A stretch of DNA of 64,000 nucleotides. Source: Microscilla marina ATCC 23134. Its GTDB lineage: Bacteria; Bacteroidota; Bacteroidia; Cytophagales; Microscillaceae. The stretch covers positions 1 through 64,000 of the forward strand of contig NZ_AAWS01000002.1 of assembly GCF_000169175.1 (NCBI RefSeq). Reading direction: 5' to 3'. Under the pieces are notes generated by a model. That model saw only the letters and a list, made by a program, of their open reading frames with translations. It was not told where the DNA came from and made no database searches. The position numbers and the translations under genes were made by a program. The first letter of the stretch is position 1, and each line of letters begins with the position of its first letter. Shown piece after piece: positions 41,414 to 50,460 of the stretch.

Positions 41414-43279
41414 TTACTTATCGAGCACTTGTACTTTTTTGTCGTCTTTATAAAGGCTTTTTTCAAGCAAAGTACCCTCTTTTGTTTTATGGATTACTGT
41501 TCCTTGCAGGGTATCGTTTACCCAACTCCCTTCCATTTGTTCTCCATTTTTTAAGTACAATATTCCCGGACCGTTCCTTAGATTATTTTTCCAGGTGCCT
41601 ATGAACTTTTCCCCATCACCCCATACAAAAACTCCCTTGCCGTGACGTTTTTTTCCTTTCCAACTTCCTGAATAACCCAATTCGGGTAAAAACTTAAAAA
41701 GATAAGTGTCAGGTTTTTTTGCCTGAACAACCAGTTTGAATTTTCGTGGATACTTGTTGATCGTAGGTAGTAAATACCTGCGAGTATCAGAAAAACCCAA
41801 TTGATCTAATACCACATAGTCTACCCCTTTGGCCTTGAGGAAGGCAAGTTGTTCTTCTTCATTGGTTGTACTCTTGAAGCGAGTGACGGTGCGGTCAGCA
41901 AACACATAAAATAATTGTTCTTTACGACAGGTTACCAAAACAGAATCGGGCGTATTCTTTTTTACCCATTTAGCCAAGGCTAAATAATTATTGTAATTAG
42001 GTGGGTAAGGGTTTTGAGAGGCTTGCTTGAGTTTATGTAGAGGATCACTTGCGTAGATTTTCATACTGAATAGCCCAACAACTACAAGCAATATAGCAAT
42101 AGGAGTTGTAATGCGAGTATGCCAGTATTTTTGTGCCACTAAATTATAGAGTGTAATCATGCCATTGACCATCATAAAGAAAAGTAATGGAATCAAAGGC
42201 AGTAAAAAACGTACCCCAAACCATACTGATGGCCATAATAGTAAGATTCCGGCAGTGCCTAATATATAAAAAGGGATCACAGGATGTTTTTTGAACATTG
42301 CATAAGTTCCAACAATGATTAGAGCCAAAATAGCTAGTCCCAAGAGTAACTCTGTATGACTACTAGGCACTTTATAATCGATATTAGTAATATTTAATAA
42401 CCCAGAAGGGATTTCTCGGCTAATGTAGCGAATCAGATTTACCCAAAACCTTGCGAACCAATCGGTGATAGTCATAGAGCCCAGTTCTGCATTGTAAGGG
42501 TTTTTAAAAAATAGTTGTTTTATATAAGAACCCCCACCCAAACTATGCTGACGCCACTGCCAGGGAGACACCAATAATAAGAAGCCTACTAAAAGTGCCA
42601 CTGAGTATTTCCATTTTTTTTGCAAAAGTATCCAAAGTAAACTACCCGCAAACAGAGACAATCCTATGGATCTGATGTAGTAAGAAACTCCTAATAACAT
42701 TATCAAGATAGCAAACCGCCAGTTTTTGTGAAAAGGTTGGTTAAAGTCAATCTTTAATAAGACTAAAAAACTTAAAAGTGAAAAAAACAAAAATGGGATT
42801 TCACTCATCATCATCATACCAAAGGTGAGTAGGTGATAGTTGGTAACCATAAATAAGGATAATATAAAACTTAGATGGTAGTTGTCTGATAATTGATAAA
42901 ATATCAGGAAGGCAAGCACAATAGAGCCCAATAATAAAAAGCCACTAAGTTGTTTTATACTAAGCATGTCACCGAAAGAAAAGTAATGGGCTAGAGCAAT
43001 GATGGCTGGGTAACCAGGAGGAAAGTGCCTATGTTTAGTTTTATCTTTTGTATGTATGTTGGTAAAGCCTTGACCAAGCGCAAGTGATTTACCCAAAATA
43101 TAATAACCAGCATTATCACCTGCTTGAGCCACCTTACTATCAAAGGTCTGGTTGTAGGTAAGCAAGAATGTAACGAAAATTATAAATAGATAAGCTGAAA
43201 GTAAGTAGGAGTTTTTATCTTTGACCTGTTTTATTTTGGTAAATAATGAAATCTGTTTCTTTTCAGTTTTTTGACTCAT
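41414..43279 (-). CDS. GT39/ArnT-like glycosyltransferase fused to MORN repeats
   Basis: 621 residues. The N-terminal 460 residues form a polytopic GT-C glycosyltransferase with about 11 to 12 helices. The first periplasmic loop has an acidic site (DNAGYYILGKSLALGQGF), and HFPPGYPAIIALAHYF follows, typical of the PMT/ArnT group that uses polyprenyl-phosphate sugars. A periplasmic domain follows (PDSVLVTCRKEQLFYVFADR). The last 88 residues hold three MORN repeats (YSGSWKGKKRHGKGVFVWGDG, 536-556, and two more to 602). MORN units usually bind lipids or peptides. Their fusion to a GT-C enzyme is unusual to my knowledge and would place them on the periplasmic side. The acceptor (protein or lipid) is unknown. 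Confidence 0.85.
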   Translation of the reverse strand: MSQKTEKKQISLFTKIKQVKDKNSYLLSAYLFIIFVTFLLTYNQTFDSKVAQAGDNAGYYILGKSLALGQGFTNIHTKDKTKHRHFPPGYPAIIALAHYFSFGDMLSIKQLSGFLLLGSIVLAFLIFYQLSDNYHLSFILSLFMVTNYHLLTFGMMMMSEIPFLFFSLLSFLVLLKIDFNQPFHKNWRFAILIMLLGVSYYIRSIGLSLFAGSLLWILLQKKWKYSVALLVGFLLLVSPWQWRQHSLGGGSYIKQLFFKNPYNAELGSMTITDWFARFWVNLIRYISREIPSGLLNITNIDYKVPSSHTELLLGLAILALIIVGTYAMFKKHPVIPFYILGTAGILLLWPSVWFGVRFLLPLIPLLFFMMVNGMITLYNLVAQKYWHTRITTPIAILLVVVGLFSMKIYASDPLHKLKQASQNPYPPNYNNYLALAKWVKKNTPDSVLVTCRKEQLFYVFADRTVTRFKSTTNEEEQLAFLKAKGVDYVVLDQLGFSDTRRYLLPTINKYPRKFKLVVQAKKPDTYLFKFLPELGYSGSWKGKKRHGKGVFVWGDGEKFIGTWKNNLRNGPGILYLKNGEQMEGSWVNDTLQGTVIHKTKEGTLLEKSLYKDDKKVQVLDK

Positions 43280-43750
43280 AAAAGTATACGTTTACATAAC
43301 GAAGTACTGTGGAGCAGAAGTGGGGCATGCCTTCCAGGTTTTTAAAGCCTGTAAAGTATACCTGCTTGTTCCAGAGTACCAAAAGCAGGACTTAATATTA
43401 TTTGGTAAAACTACAAAAATAATCTAATTCACTGAACTTTGTATCTGATTCTTGTACTTCTTCAAAAAACAGGTACTACCTTCTTTTAGATTACTTTACT
43501 TTTTTTACAAAAACACCAACAGCCAAAATATCAATAAAGTTGCCTGTTAGAAAAAATATTTTTTGCGGTGTTGTTTTTAGATAGAAGCTCTCGGGTTATT
43601 TTTACCAGACCACAAGAATAAGGTTTAGCAACCACTTACTATTTTTAAAAACATGAGGGTAATGTTTGTGATTCCAAGGGATAATCTGGGTAGCAAGGTT
43701 GTCTTTGAAAATGCCCCTGATTAAGCTAATTTTACTTAGCTACTAGAGGA
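43280..43750. other. Gene-free spacer upstream of copA
   Basis: About 470 bases of AT-rich sequence with no credible gene, strong hairpin or recognised repeat. Families F and J follow. Confidence 0.5.
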
Positions 43751-43944
43751 CAATACTCCGCAGTGATTTTAGTCAAAGTTGGTTATCAGTTATTGATGAA
43801 TTTAAAAACTATTTAATTGGGTGTTTAGGCGTAAAACCGAAACACTTTTAAAAATAAAGTGAGTACACAATCTTAATATAAAATACTGGTTTACAGCATT
43901 TAACAAGGTGAACATTTATTCAAATCAGCTATCGACTAAATACT
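43751..43944 (+). repeat. Family F repeat, copy 2
   Basis: CAATACTCCGCAGTGATTTT through AAATAAAGTGAGTACAC and AACAAGGTGAACATTTA to CGACTAAATACT. It matches the copies at 26608 and 54336 in the same orientation and lies 170 bases upstream of copA. Confidence 0.8.
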
Positions 43945-43952
43945 TCCAGCTG

Positions 43953-44060
43953 CTGATTTTATAAACCCTTAAAAATCAATGTATTATAAAATAGGTAGCA
44001 TGCCTGCAAACCAGCCTAAAGCTAAGGGCTAAAGGCTAATAGCTTTAGGCTGTAGAAGCT
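43953..44060. repeat. REP-like family J hairpin plus AGGCTGTAGAAGC word
   Basis: TGATTTTATA and TATAAAATAG flank CTTAAAAATCA, related to 3703-3743 and 56751-56793. It is followed by AAAGGCTAATAGCTTTAGGC and TGTAGAAGCTATGGACTATC, words also found at 3660-3690 and 56890-56912. Confidence 0.6.
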
Positions 44061-44114
44061 ATGGACTATCGAAAGGACAAAAGGAGGGATAAAACCAGAA
44101 ATTAATTAAAAACA

Positions 44115-46403
44115 ATGCACACAACCGAACAAGACACCTATATAAAAGAAACCTATGGCGTAGAAGGTATGAGTTGCGCTGCTTGTGTGGCAAGTGTAGA
44201 AAATACCCTGCAACATATAGAAGGCGTAGAAAATGCTACCGTAAACTATGCCAACCATACCGTGCAAGTAGTGTATGCGCCCGATTGGGTAGGTGAACAA
44301 ACCCTGCAAAAAGCAGTACAGACTGCTGGCTATGACTTGCTCGTTGCCTCTGCCGAAGCAGGTTCTGCTACCGATCAATTGGCTCAACAGCAGCAAAAAG
44401 CCTTGCGTCAACTCAAACAAAACCTGGTGGTAGCAGCTGTGTTTACAATACCGCTTGTGATCATTGCTATGTGGTTTCCTGACTTGCCCTATGCCAATTT
44501 TTTGATGTTGAGTTTAACCACTCCGGTATTGATTATTGCAGGTAGATCATTTTACCAAAATGCCTGGACACAAGCCCGCAGTGCCAAAGCCAACATGGAT
44601 ACTTTGGTGGCGCTCAGTACGGGTATTGCCTTTGTGTTTAGCCTTTTCAATACGTTTTACCCCACATACTGGCAGCAAAAAGGGCTTGCTGCTCACGTAT
44701 ATTATGAAGCTTCAGCAGTAATTATTGTGTTTATTTTATTAGGAAGACTGTTAGAAGAGCAAGCAAAAACGGGTACATCTACGGCAATTAAAAAGCTTAT
44801 TGGGCTACAGCCCCAAACTGTGACCCGGCTAAATCCGACAGGCAAGCCTGAACAAATTGACCTGAAAGCAGTGCAAACTCAAGATATTTTGCTGGTAAAA
44901 CCTGGCGAGAAGATTCCGGTAGATGGACAGGTCACCGAGGGACAATCGTTGGTAGATGAAAGTATGATTTCGGGCGAACCAGTACCCATAAGCAAGCAAG
45001 TAGGCAGCCCGGTATTTGCTGGAACGATCAATCAAAAAGGAAGCTTTAGGCTCAAGGCCGAAAAAGTAGGGGAACAAACCTTGCTTGCCCAAATCATAAA
45101 AAATGTACAAGAAGCTCAAAGCAGCAAAGCTCCGGTACAAAAGCTGGTGGATAAAATAGCGGCAGTGTTTGTGCCAGCTGTTCTAGGCATTGCAGTGTTG
45201 AGTTTTGTCGCTTGGCTACTTTGGGGAGGCGAAAATGCGTTTTCGCAAGGTTTATTGGCAATGGTAACCGTCTTGATTATCGCTTGCCCTTGTGCCTTGG
45301 GGCTTGCTACGCCTACTGCCATTATGGTAGGAATGGGCAAAGGAGCCGAAAATGGCATATTAATTAAAGATGCCGAAAGCCTGGAGCAAGCCGGGCGGGT
45401 GGAAGTAGTCTTGCTCGACAAAACGGGCACCATTACTCAGGGAGCACCTGCTGTGGTAGATGTTGCCTGGGCAAGCGATGCGGCCCCTCCCAATATTTTG
45501 CTAGAGGTAATGGCGACCATAGAACAACGCTCAGAGCACCCACTGGCAAATACTATAGTACAATATGCCCAAGCTCAAGGCATTGAGCCAAACAACGATG
45601 CCTTGAGTCAGTTTGAAAGTATTACAGGCAAAGGGGTAAAAGGCGTGTGGCAAGGACAGACCTATTGGGTAGGCAATGCACGCCTGATGGCAACTCAAAA
45701 TCTTGCACTTCCTCTGGACTTGACCAAAACCAGCGAACAATATAAGCTAAAAGGCTACACAATGATGTTTTTGGGAAGTGCCCAGACAGTAAAAGCCGTA
45801 TTTGCTTTGAGCGATCCTATCAAAGAGAGTTCCAAAGCGGCCATTATGCATTTGCAACAGGAGGGCAAACAGGTATACATGCTCACAGGAGACAGTGCGG
45901 CTTCGGCAAAAGTGGTAGCTGCTAGAGTAGCAATTAATGAAGTATACGCCGAAATGTTACCACAAGACAAAGCCAGTTTTGTGCGCAAACTACAGGCAGA
46001 AGGCAAGGTAGTGGCAATGGTAGGAGACGGTATCAACGACTCAGAGGCATTGGCTCAAGCCAACATTAGTATAGCCATGGGCAAAGGGTCGGACATTGCT
46101 ATAGATGTGGCAAAAATGACTTTGATATCTTCTGACTTACAAAAGCTTCCCCAAGCGTTTGCGCTTTCGCGTAGCACCATGCGCACCATTCGACAAAACC
46201 TGTTTTGGGCTTTTATTTATAACCTGGTGGGTATTCCTATTGCGGCGGGGGTGTTGTATCCCGTTAACGGCTTTTTGCTCAACCCTATGCTTGCTGGGGC
46301 TGCTATGGCGCTTAGCTCGGTGTCGGTAGTAAGCAATAGCCTCTTGCTGAAGTTTTTTGACCGAAGGTATGCGGGGAGCATGCAGGGAGACATTACGGGT
46401 TAG
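44115..46403 (+). CDS. copA: Copper-exporting P1B-type ATPase
   Basis: 762 residues. One N-terminal heavy-metal-associated domain carries [12 protein letters not shown] (Cys21, Cys24). Eight membrane helices are expected. TGES-type actuator motif reads SGEPVP. The membrane metal site is [13 protein letters not shown] with Cys391-Pro-Cys393. The phosphorylation site is Asp435 in DKTGTIT. The P1B His-Pro reads SEHPLA, and the hinge motif is [12 protein letters not shown]. The helix 7-8 residues ([15 protein letters not shown] and [18 protein letters not shown]) indicate the Cu(I) subclass P1B-1. It pumps Cu(I) from cytoplasm to periplasm at the expense of ATP, where the CusBA system at 9.8-16.5 kb could export it. 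No copper regulator is seen beside it. Confidence 0.96.
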   Translation: MHTTEQDTYIKETYGVEGMSCAACVASVENTLQHIEGVENATVNYANHTVQVVYAPDWVGEQTLQKAVQTAGYDLLVASAEAGSATDQLAQQQQKALRQLKQNLVVAAVFTIPLVIIAMWFPDLPYANFLMLSLTTPVLIIAGRSFYQNAWTQARSAKANMDTLVALSTGIAFVFSLFNTFYPTYWQQKGLAAHVYYEASAVIIVFILLGRLLEEQAKTGTSTAIKKLIGLQPQTVTRLNPTGKPEQIDLKAVQTQDILLVKPGEKIPVDGQVTEGQSLVDESMISGEPVPISKQVGSPVFAGTINQKGSFRLKAEKVGEQTLLAQIIKNVQEAQSSKAPVQKLVDKIAAVFVPAVLGIAVLSFVAWLLWGGENAFSQGLLAMVTVLIIACPCALGLATPTAIMVGMGKGAENGILIKDAESLEQAGRVEVVLLDKTGTITQGAPAVVDVAWASDAAPPNILLEVMATIEQRSEHPLANTIVQYAQAQGIEPNNDALSQFESITGKGVKGVWQGQTYWVGNARLMATQNLALPLDLTKTSEQYKLKGYTMMFLGSAQTVKAVFALSDPIKESSKAAIMHLQQEGKQVYMLTGDSAASAKVVAARVAINEVYAEMLPQDKASFVRKLQAEGKVVAMVGDGINDSEALAQANISIAMGKGSDIAIDVAKMTLISSDLQKLPQAFALSRSTMRTIRQNLFWAFIYNLVGIPIAAGVLYPVNGFLLNPMLAGAAMALSSVSVVSNSLLLKFFDRRYAGSMQGDITG

Positions 46404-46529
46404 AAGCCCTGATAGGGGCAAGTTTTAAGCGACAAGCTTCAAGTTGTACCCTGTTCCATAGGTAGCTGATAAACTTATAATACACTTATTTTCAGCGGAT
46501 TATGAGTTTGTTGGTTAGAAGCCCTGATA
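46398..46529. repeat. 17-bp direct repeat spanning copA stop and downstream gap
   Basis: GGTTAGAAGCCCTGATA at 46398-46414 overlaps the last codon and stop of copA and recurs exactly at 46513-46529. The 115-base offset suggests a small local duplication. The rest of the gap to 46677 has a minisatellite scrap (CGACAAGCTTCAAGTTG) and no gene. Confidence 0.75.
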
Positions 46530-46677
46530 AGGTTCCCTTGGCTGGCGCACGTCGTCCTCGAGTGTGCCTTGCTAGACAATTTAGTCAAGACACCATTTAG
46601 TTTTGGGCTTGAACTTGCCAGAATGGACATGCGTCAGCAGGGGAATACACCTCAATCACACAGGTATTGTGCGTCGA

Positions 46678-49296
46678 TTACTTAATCACTAAACGTTTGG
46701 TTTTGCGGCTACCGTCTTTGAGTATCAACTCAACCAAATATACACCAGTAGCCAGTCCATCAGTAAATAGCTCTTTTTGGTCGCTGCCATTGGGCACATA
46801 TTGTTGCAGTACTTTGCCTACCAGGTTGAGTATCCTTACTTTTTCAATCTCATTGCGGCGGTCAGTCACTACAATGGGCTGGTTGAGTCGGGTAGGGTTG
46901 GGGTACATAAAAAACTCGTTTTGCGCTACCACTAATACCTCTACTTCGTCGCTATAAAATGTTTTGCCTGAGGCATTGGTAAGCGCTACCCTGTATATAT
47001 TGCGATAAGCCAGGGGCGAAGCATCGCTAAAGGTATACAAAGCCCCGCGTGGAGGAGTGTTGGCTATAGTTTTAAAACCTTCGCCCGAACGGTTGCTACG
47101 CTGTAGGGCGATATTGCGAAGGCGGTAGTCGGTAGCCAACGTAAGTTGTAAGTGGGTAGTGTCATTAAATCCAGGGGTTGCTAAAAACGATTTGAAATAG
47201 CATTTGATCCCCTTAAAATCAGTATTGATTGTATTGCCCCATCTTACTGCGGTATCGTCAATGAACGGAGCAACCGCAAAATACTTACTGGAGTGTGTAC
47301 TTTTGTTGATCACAATGAGCGTATCTTGTACTTGAGCGATTGGTTCGAGGTATTTTACCCCCATTTTATATACCTGGTAACTGCTCACTCCAGGCAACGG
47401 TGACCAAAACAACATGAGTGCTTGTGGGCAGTCGTACCCTACATTGGGGGCCAACCCTGCCATTACCTGAAAAGGATCAGAAGTAAAGCTAAAGCCACTG
47501 TGGGCGGTCAAGCGTATTTGTATAGGAGCAAACAGGTTGGGTACTGCCCAGTGGTGGTATTCTTTTGACAAGTCGTTTAGTTGGGCAATGAGTTGCCAGG
47601 TGTTGCTATTGGCGAGTTTGTATTCCAGTTTACCCGGTTCGGCGACCTTGTGCCAGTTCCACTGCAAGCGGCGCGTGTGGGCGGCTTGTAATACGTCGTT
47701 TTGCAAAGGATACACCCATTCGAAATCTGTAGGGTACTCATAGGCGAGGCTAAAGCGTTGGTTGGCTACGGTCAGGTTAAAGGCTTTGACACTGATTTCG
47801 TATGTTCCAGCAGCTGGAAAACTAAGCGTTACTTGTTCTATGTTATTGAGGTGATCTTCGCCTCGTTCGGCAGGTAGTTTCAGGGAGTCGGCATGGGCAA
47901 AGATGTTGAGTGTCCAGGGTTTCCAAATGGTACTGGTACCCACCTTTTTTACACTTAGGTCTAAGTCATTGACCAAGGCTTTGGTGTTGCCTGCCTTTGC
48001 TGCGGGATCGTGCCATACCAAGGTTACTTTCAAGTGTTGGGCGTGGGCGGGCACAGTAATTTTAAACGTCTTGCTGTCGTTGGTAGCAGCTAAAGTTTCG
48101 GTGAAATAGCGGTTGTCTTCCAAGGTTTTAATAGTACCCAAGGCGTCAACACTACCAAACCCGTATTCAAAGTCAATCCCCGTCCTGCCTAAGTCGTCAG
48201 CAGCGTTGATGAGCACCGCCTTTAGCAAAGCAGCCGGAGGGATTTGCCCTTTTTTGTTCTGGTAGGCTTGTTGCGCCAACAAACCAATGCCCGATACTAT
48301 AGCTGCACTTTCCGACGATCCATTGCCTCCTCCGTAGGCAACCAATTCGGGCTTGATCCGCCCATCGTAAGCAGGCCCTCGGCTACTAAGGGTAGTCACT
48401 ACCGAGTTGGTGTCTATTTCGCCTACTGTGAGCACATTTTTAGCTACTTTAAATTGCCCCGACAAGTTGGCAAAACCCTTGATGTTATACTTGGTATGAG
48501 CCGCAGTAGCTGTCTGGTTGCCAAAATTGCCAATAGAAAATACGTGTAACAATTGCGGAAAGTCAATGCCGTGCTGGTCATAAGCTTCAGCTTCGATGCC
48601 ATAATAGTTTTCTATAGCCCCTACACCATACGAATGGTTTTGTACATACGCTTTTTGTCTCATGAGCGTGTTGCCATTGTCAGGAGCGAGCCCGTTTCTA
48701 AACCCGGAAGAGTAGAGTTGGGCTTTCCAGGCCACCCCCAGGGCGCTCGACGAACTGTTGCCACCTCCGGCAATAACGCTGGCGATGATAGACGCGTGTG
48801 TGTCTACAGTTTTGCCTACGTTGGCGGTGTCTGCAATGCGCCCGGCAAAGTCAATATCCGTTTTGTTAAAAGGGTCTTCGCGCACCGACACAAACAAGCC
48901 ATCACCATTGAATTGGGGGTAGCGTTGGTGCACTGCACTTATTTTGTTAAGCCATACTCCTCGGCTGTCAAAACTCAATTCAGTTTTGGCGGGGAGCTTG
49001 CCACGATCTATAAACAATACTTGTGGGCAAGTAGCGAGTTTGTCGATGGTTTGGTGGCAGGCATTGCTTATTTGTGCTATGTTGGGGTACAATTGCTTGA
49101 TTTTTTTCTGAGGCAAATATTGTGTACACCATTGGCTAAATGCCTTAAAGTCAAGAATTTTTACTCGAATGGTATGGGTGTATGACAAACACCCTGGAGC
49201 TACCTTGATGGTTTCAAATCTTTTTTGGGCAAAAGTAGCCATGCTTAAAGTAAGGGTAAATGTTAGTAGTTGTATTGTTTGTAAGTGTATTCTCAT
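46678..49296 (-). CDS. Secreted S8 subtilase with T9SS sorting domain
   Basis: 872 residues with a signal peptide (MRIHLQTIQLLTFTLTLSMATFAQ). A subtilisin-type domain spans about 110-400. The His motif reads THASIIASVIAGGG and the Ser motif GSSESAAIVSGIGLLAQQAY. The Asp motif is divergent (DGLFVSVREDPFNKTDIDF, usually VAVIDTG). A P/jelly-roll-like region follows (VTLVWHDPAA), then fibronectin-like domains. The end is a type A T9SS sorting domain from about 795 (FFMYPNPTRLNQPIVV, VRILNLVGKV, GLATGVYLVEL, final KRLVIK). It would be exported by Sec, passed through the outer membrane by T9SS and anchored or released. Likely a nutrient-acquiring protease. Single gene converging with copA. Confidence 0.9.
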   Translation of the reverse strand: MRIHLQTIQLLTFTLTLSMATFAQKRFETIKVAPGCLSYTHTIRVKILDFKAFSQWCTQYLPQKKIKQLYPNIAQISNACHQTIDKLATCPQVLFIDRGKLPAKTELSFDSRGVWLNKISAVHQRYPQFNGDGLFVSVREDPFNKTDIDFAGRIADTANVGKTVDTHASIIASVIAGGGNSSSSALGVAWKAQLYSSGFRNGLAPDNGNTLMRQKAYVQNHSYGVGAIENYYGIEAEAYDQHGIDFPQLLHVFSIGNFGNQTATAAHTKYNIKGFANLSGQFKVAKNVLTVGEIDTNSVVTTLSSRGPAYDGRIKPELVAYGGGNGSSESAAIVSGIGLLAQQAYQNKKGQIPPAALLKAVLINAADDLGRTGIDFEYGFGSVDALGTIKTLEDNRYFTETLAATNDSKTFKITVPAHAQHLKVTLVWHDPAAKAGNTKALVNDLDLSVKKVGTSTIWKPWTLNIFAHADSLKLPAERGEDHLNNIEQVTLSFPAAGTYEISVKAFNLTVANQRFSLAYEYPTDFEWVYPLQNDVLQAAHTRRLQWNWHKVAEPGKLEYKLANSNTWQLIAQLNDLSKEYHHWAVPNLFAPIQIRLTAHSGFSFTSDPFQVMAGLAPNVGYDCPQALMLFWSPLPGVSSYQVYKMGVKYLEPIAQVQDTLIVINKSTHSSKYFAVAPFIDDTAVRWGNTINTDFKGIKCYFKSFLATPGFNDTTHLQLTLATDYRLRNIALQRSNRSGEGFKTIANTPPRGALYTFSDASPLAYRNIYRVALTNASGKTFYSDEVEVLVVAQNEFFMYPNPTRLNQPIVVTDRRNEIEKVRILNLVGKVLQQYVPNGSDQKELFTDGLATGVYLVELILKDGSRKTKRLVIK

Positions 49297-49406
49297 AAAG
49301 CTTTTGTATGGTATAAATGCTCAGCCAAAACCAAGGTTGACTGGTAGTGGTTGATTGTTATTGAGCTTATCTTGGGTTCGCCTCATTTATTACTCAAGTT
49401 TAATTA

Positions 49407-49420
49407 AGGAACATGTTCCT
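49407..49420. promoter_or_regulatory. Palindrome in divergent promoter region
   Basis: AGGAACATGTTCCT is a perfect 14-bp palindrome in the gap between the divergent subtilase and FAH genes. It could be an operator for either. No cognate regulator is identified. Confidence 0.35.
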
Positions 49421-49582
49421 AAGGGGTGTTCCCAAAGATGGCTCCTTTTGTTGGTGAGCAATAACAGGCAATATACATGATTTCGTTTTTTTAGCCATCA
49501 TAACGCTGCGCTTATGTCTTGCTATTTAACCCACAATTGCCCATCTTCGGGGCTTGATTTGTTTTAGTAAAGTAAGTTTTTT

Positions 49583-50197
49583 ATGAAGATATTCGCCATT
49601 GGCAGAAACTATGTGGCTCATATTGAAGAATTGGGCAATGAACGCCCCGATGAACCAGTAGTATTTACGATGCCCAATACTGCCTTGCTCACCAATAACA
49701 AGCCTTTTTATTACCCCGATTTTTCGAAAGACATTCATCATGAGGTAGAACTGGTGCTGAGAGTATGCCGCAATGGTAAATACATAGACGAAAAGTTTGC
49801 CCACAAATATTATGACTCTATTGGGGTAGGTATAGACCTCACCGCAAGGGACTTACAGGCTAAAGCCAAGAAAAAAGGTTTGCCCTGGGCTATAGCCAAA
49901 GGTTTCAACGGATCGGCTCCATTGTCTAATGAGTTTATCAAGGTAGAGGATATTCCTGATGTACACAACATTAATTTCAGACTGGACATTAACGGAGAGG
50001 TAAAACAAGCGGGCAATACCAACCGCATGATGTTTAGTTTTGACGCCATTATTGCTTACTTGTCTCAATTTTTCCTGATCCAAAAAGGCGACCTTATTTT
50101 TACAGGCACACCTGCTGGGGTAGGTCCTGTACAAATAGGCGATACGATGACGGCTTACTTTGAGGATAAAAAAATGTTGAGCATAGATGTAAAGTAA
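49583..50197 (+). CDS. Fumarylacetoacetate hydrolase-family protein
   Basis: 204 residues, the length of the short single-domain FAH branch (YcgM/FAHD1-like). It opens with MKIFAIGRNYVAHIEELGNE. The metal ligands are visible as Glu54 and Glu56 in HHEVELVLRV and Asp85 in GVGIDLTARD. Later come AKGFNGSAPLS and GDLIFTGTPAGVGPVQIGD, the family signature near the active site. Members act as acylpyruvate hydrolases or oxaloacetate decarboxylases with Mg or Mn. Which reaction applies here is not decidable. Cytoplasmic single gene, divergent from the subtilase. Confidence 0.92.
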   Translation: MKIFAIGRNYVAHIEELGNERPDEPVVFTMPNTALLTNNKPFYYPDFSKDIHHEVELVLRVCRNGKYIDEKFAHKYYDSIGVGIDLTARDLQAKAKKKGLPWAIAKGFNGSAPLSNEFIKVEDIPDVHNINFRLDINGEVKQAGNTNRMMFSFDAIIAYLSQFFLIQKGDLIFTGTPAGVGPVQIGDTMTAYFEDKKMLSIDVK

Positions 50198-50460
50198 GAT
50201 TGCCAAACTGTTTGCCTGGATTGTTTAACTTTTTGGTAACTTTCCGGGCTAAATACATAGATTGGCGCAGTTTTTTAAGGGGGTAATATACCAGATCAAA
50301 TGATGCCATATCTGATCGGTTTTCCGGTCAACTATTATTCAAAATATTTTGTTAAAAGAACGCTGTGATGCAATGATCCAATTTCTGCTTCGTTTGGGCA
50401 AGCTGGATTGAGGCATTACTTTTGTTTTTTATGTAATTTTTGTAATATGCCTAACAAATT
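50198..50460. other. Promoter region of the large kinase gene
   Basis: No gene. Near 50418-50441, TTTTG followed about 15 bases later by TAATTTTTG loosely resembles the Bacteroidota -33/-7 promoter pattern (TTTG and TAnnTTTG). The match is imperfect. Confidence 0.35.

Noticed and set aside
49407-49420. LexA/SOS box at AGGAACATGTTCCT
   Set aside because: The GAAC/GTTC arms are 2 bases apart rather than the 4 of Gram-positive LexA boxes, and neighbours are not SOS genes. Kept only as a generic palindrome.
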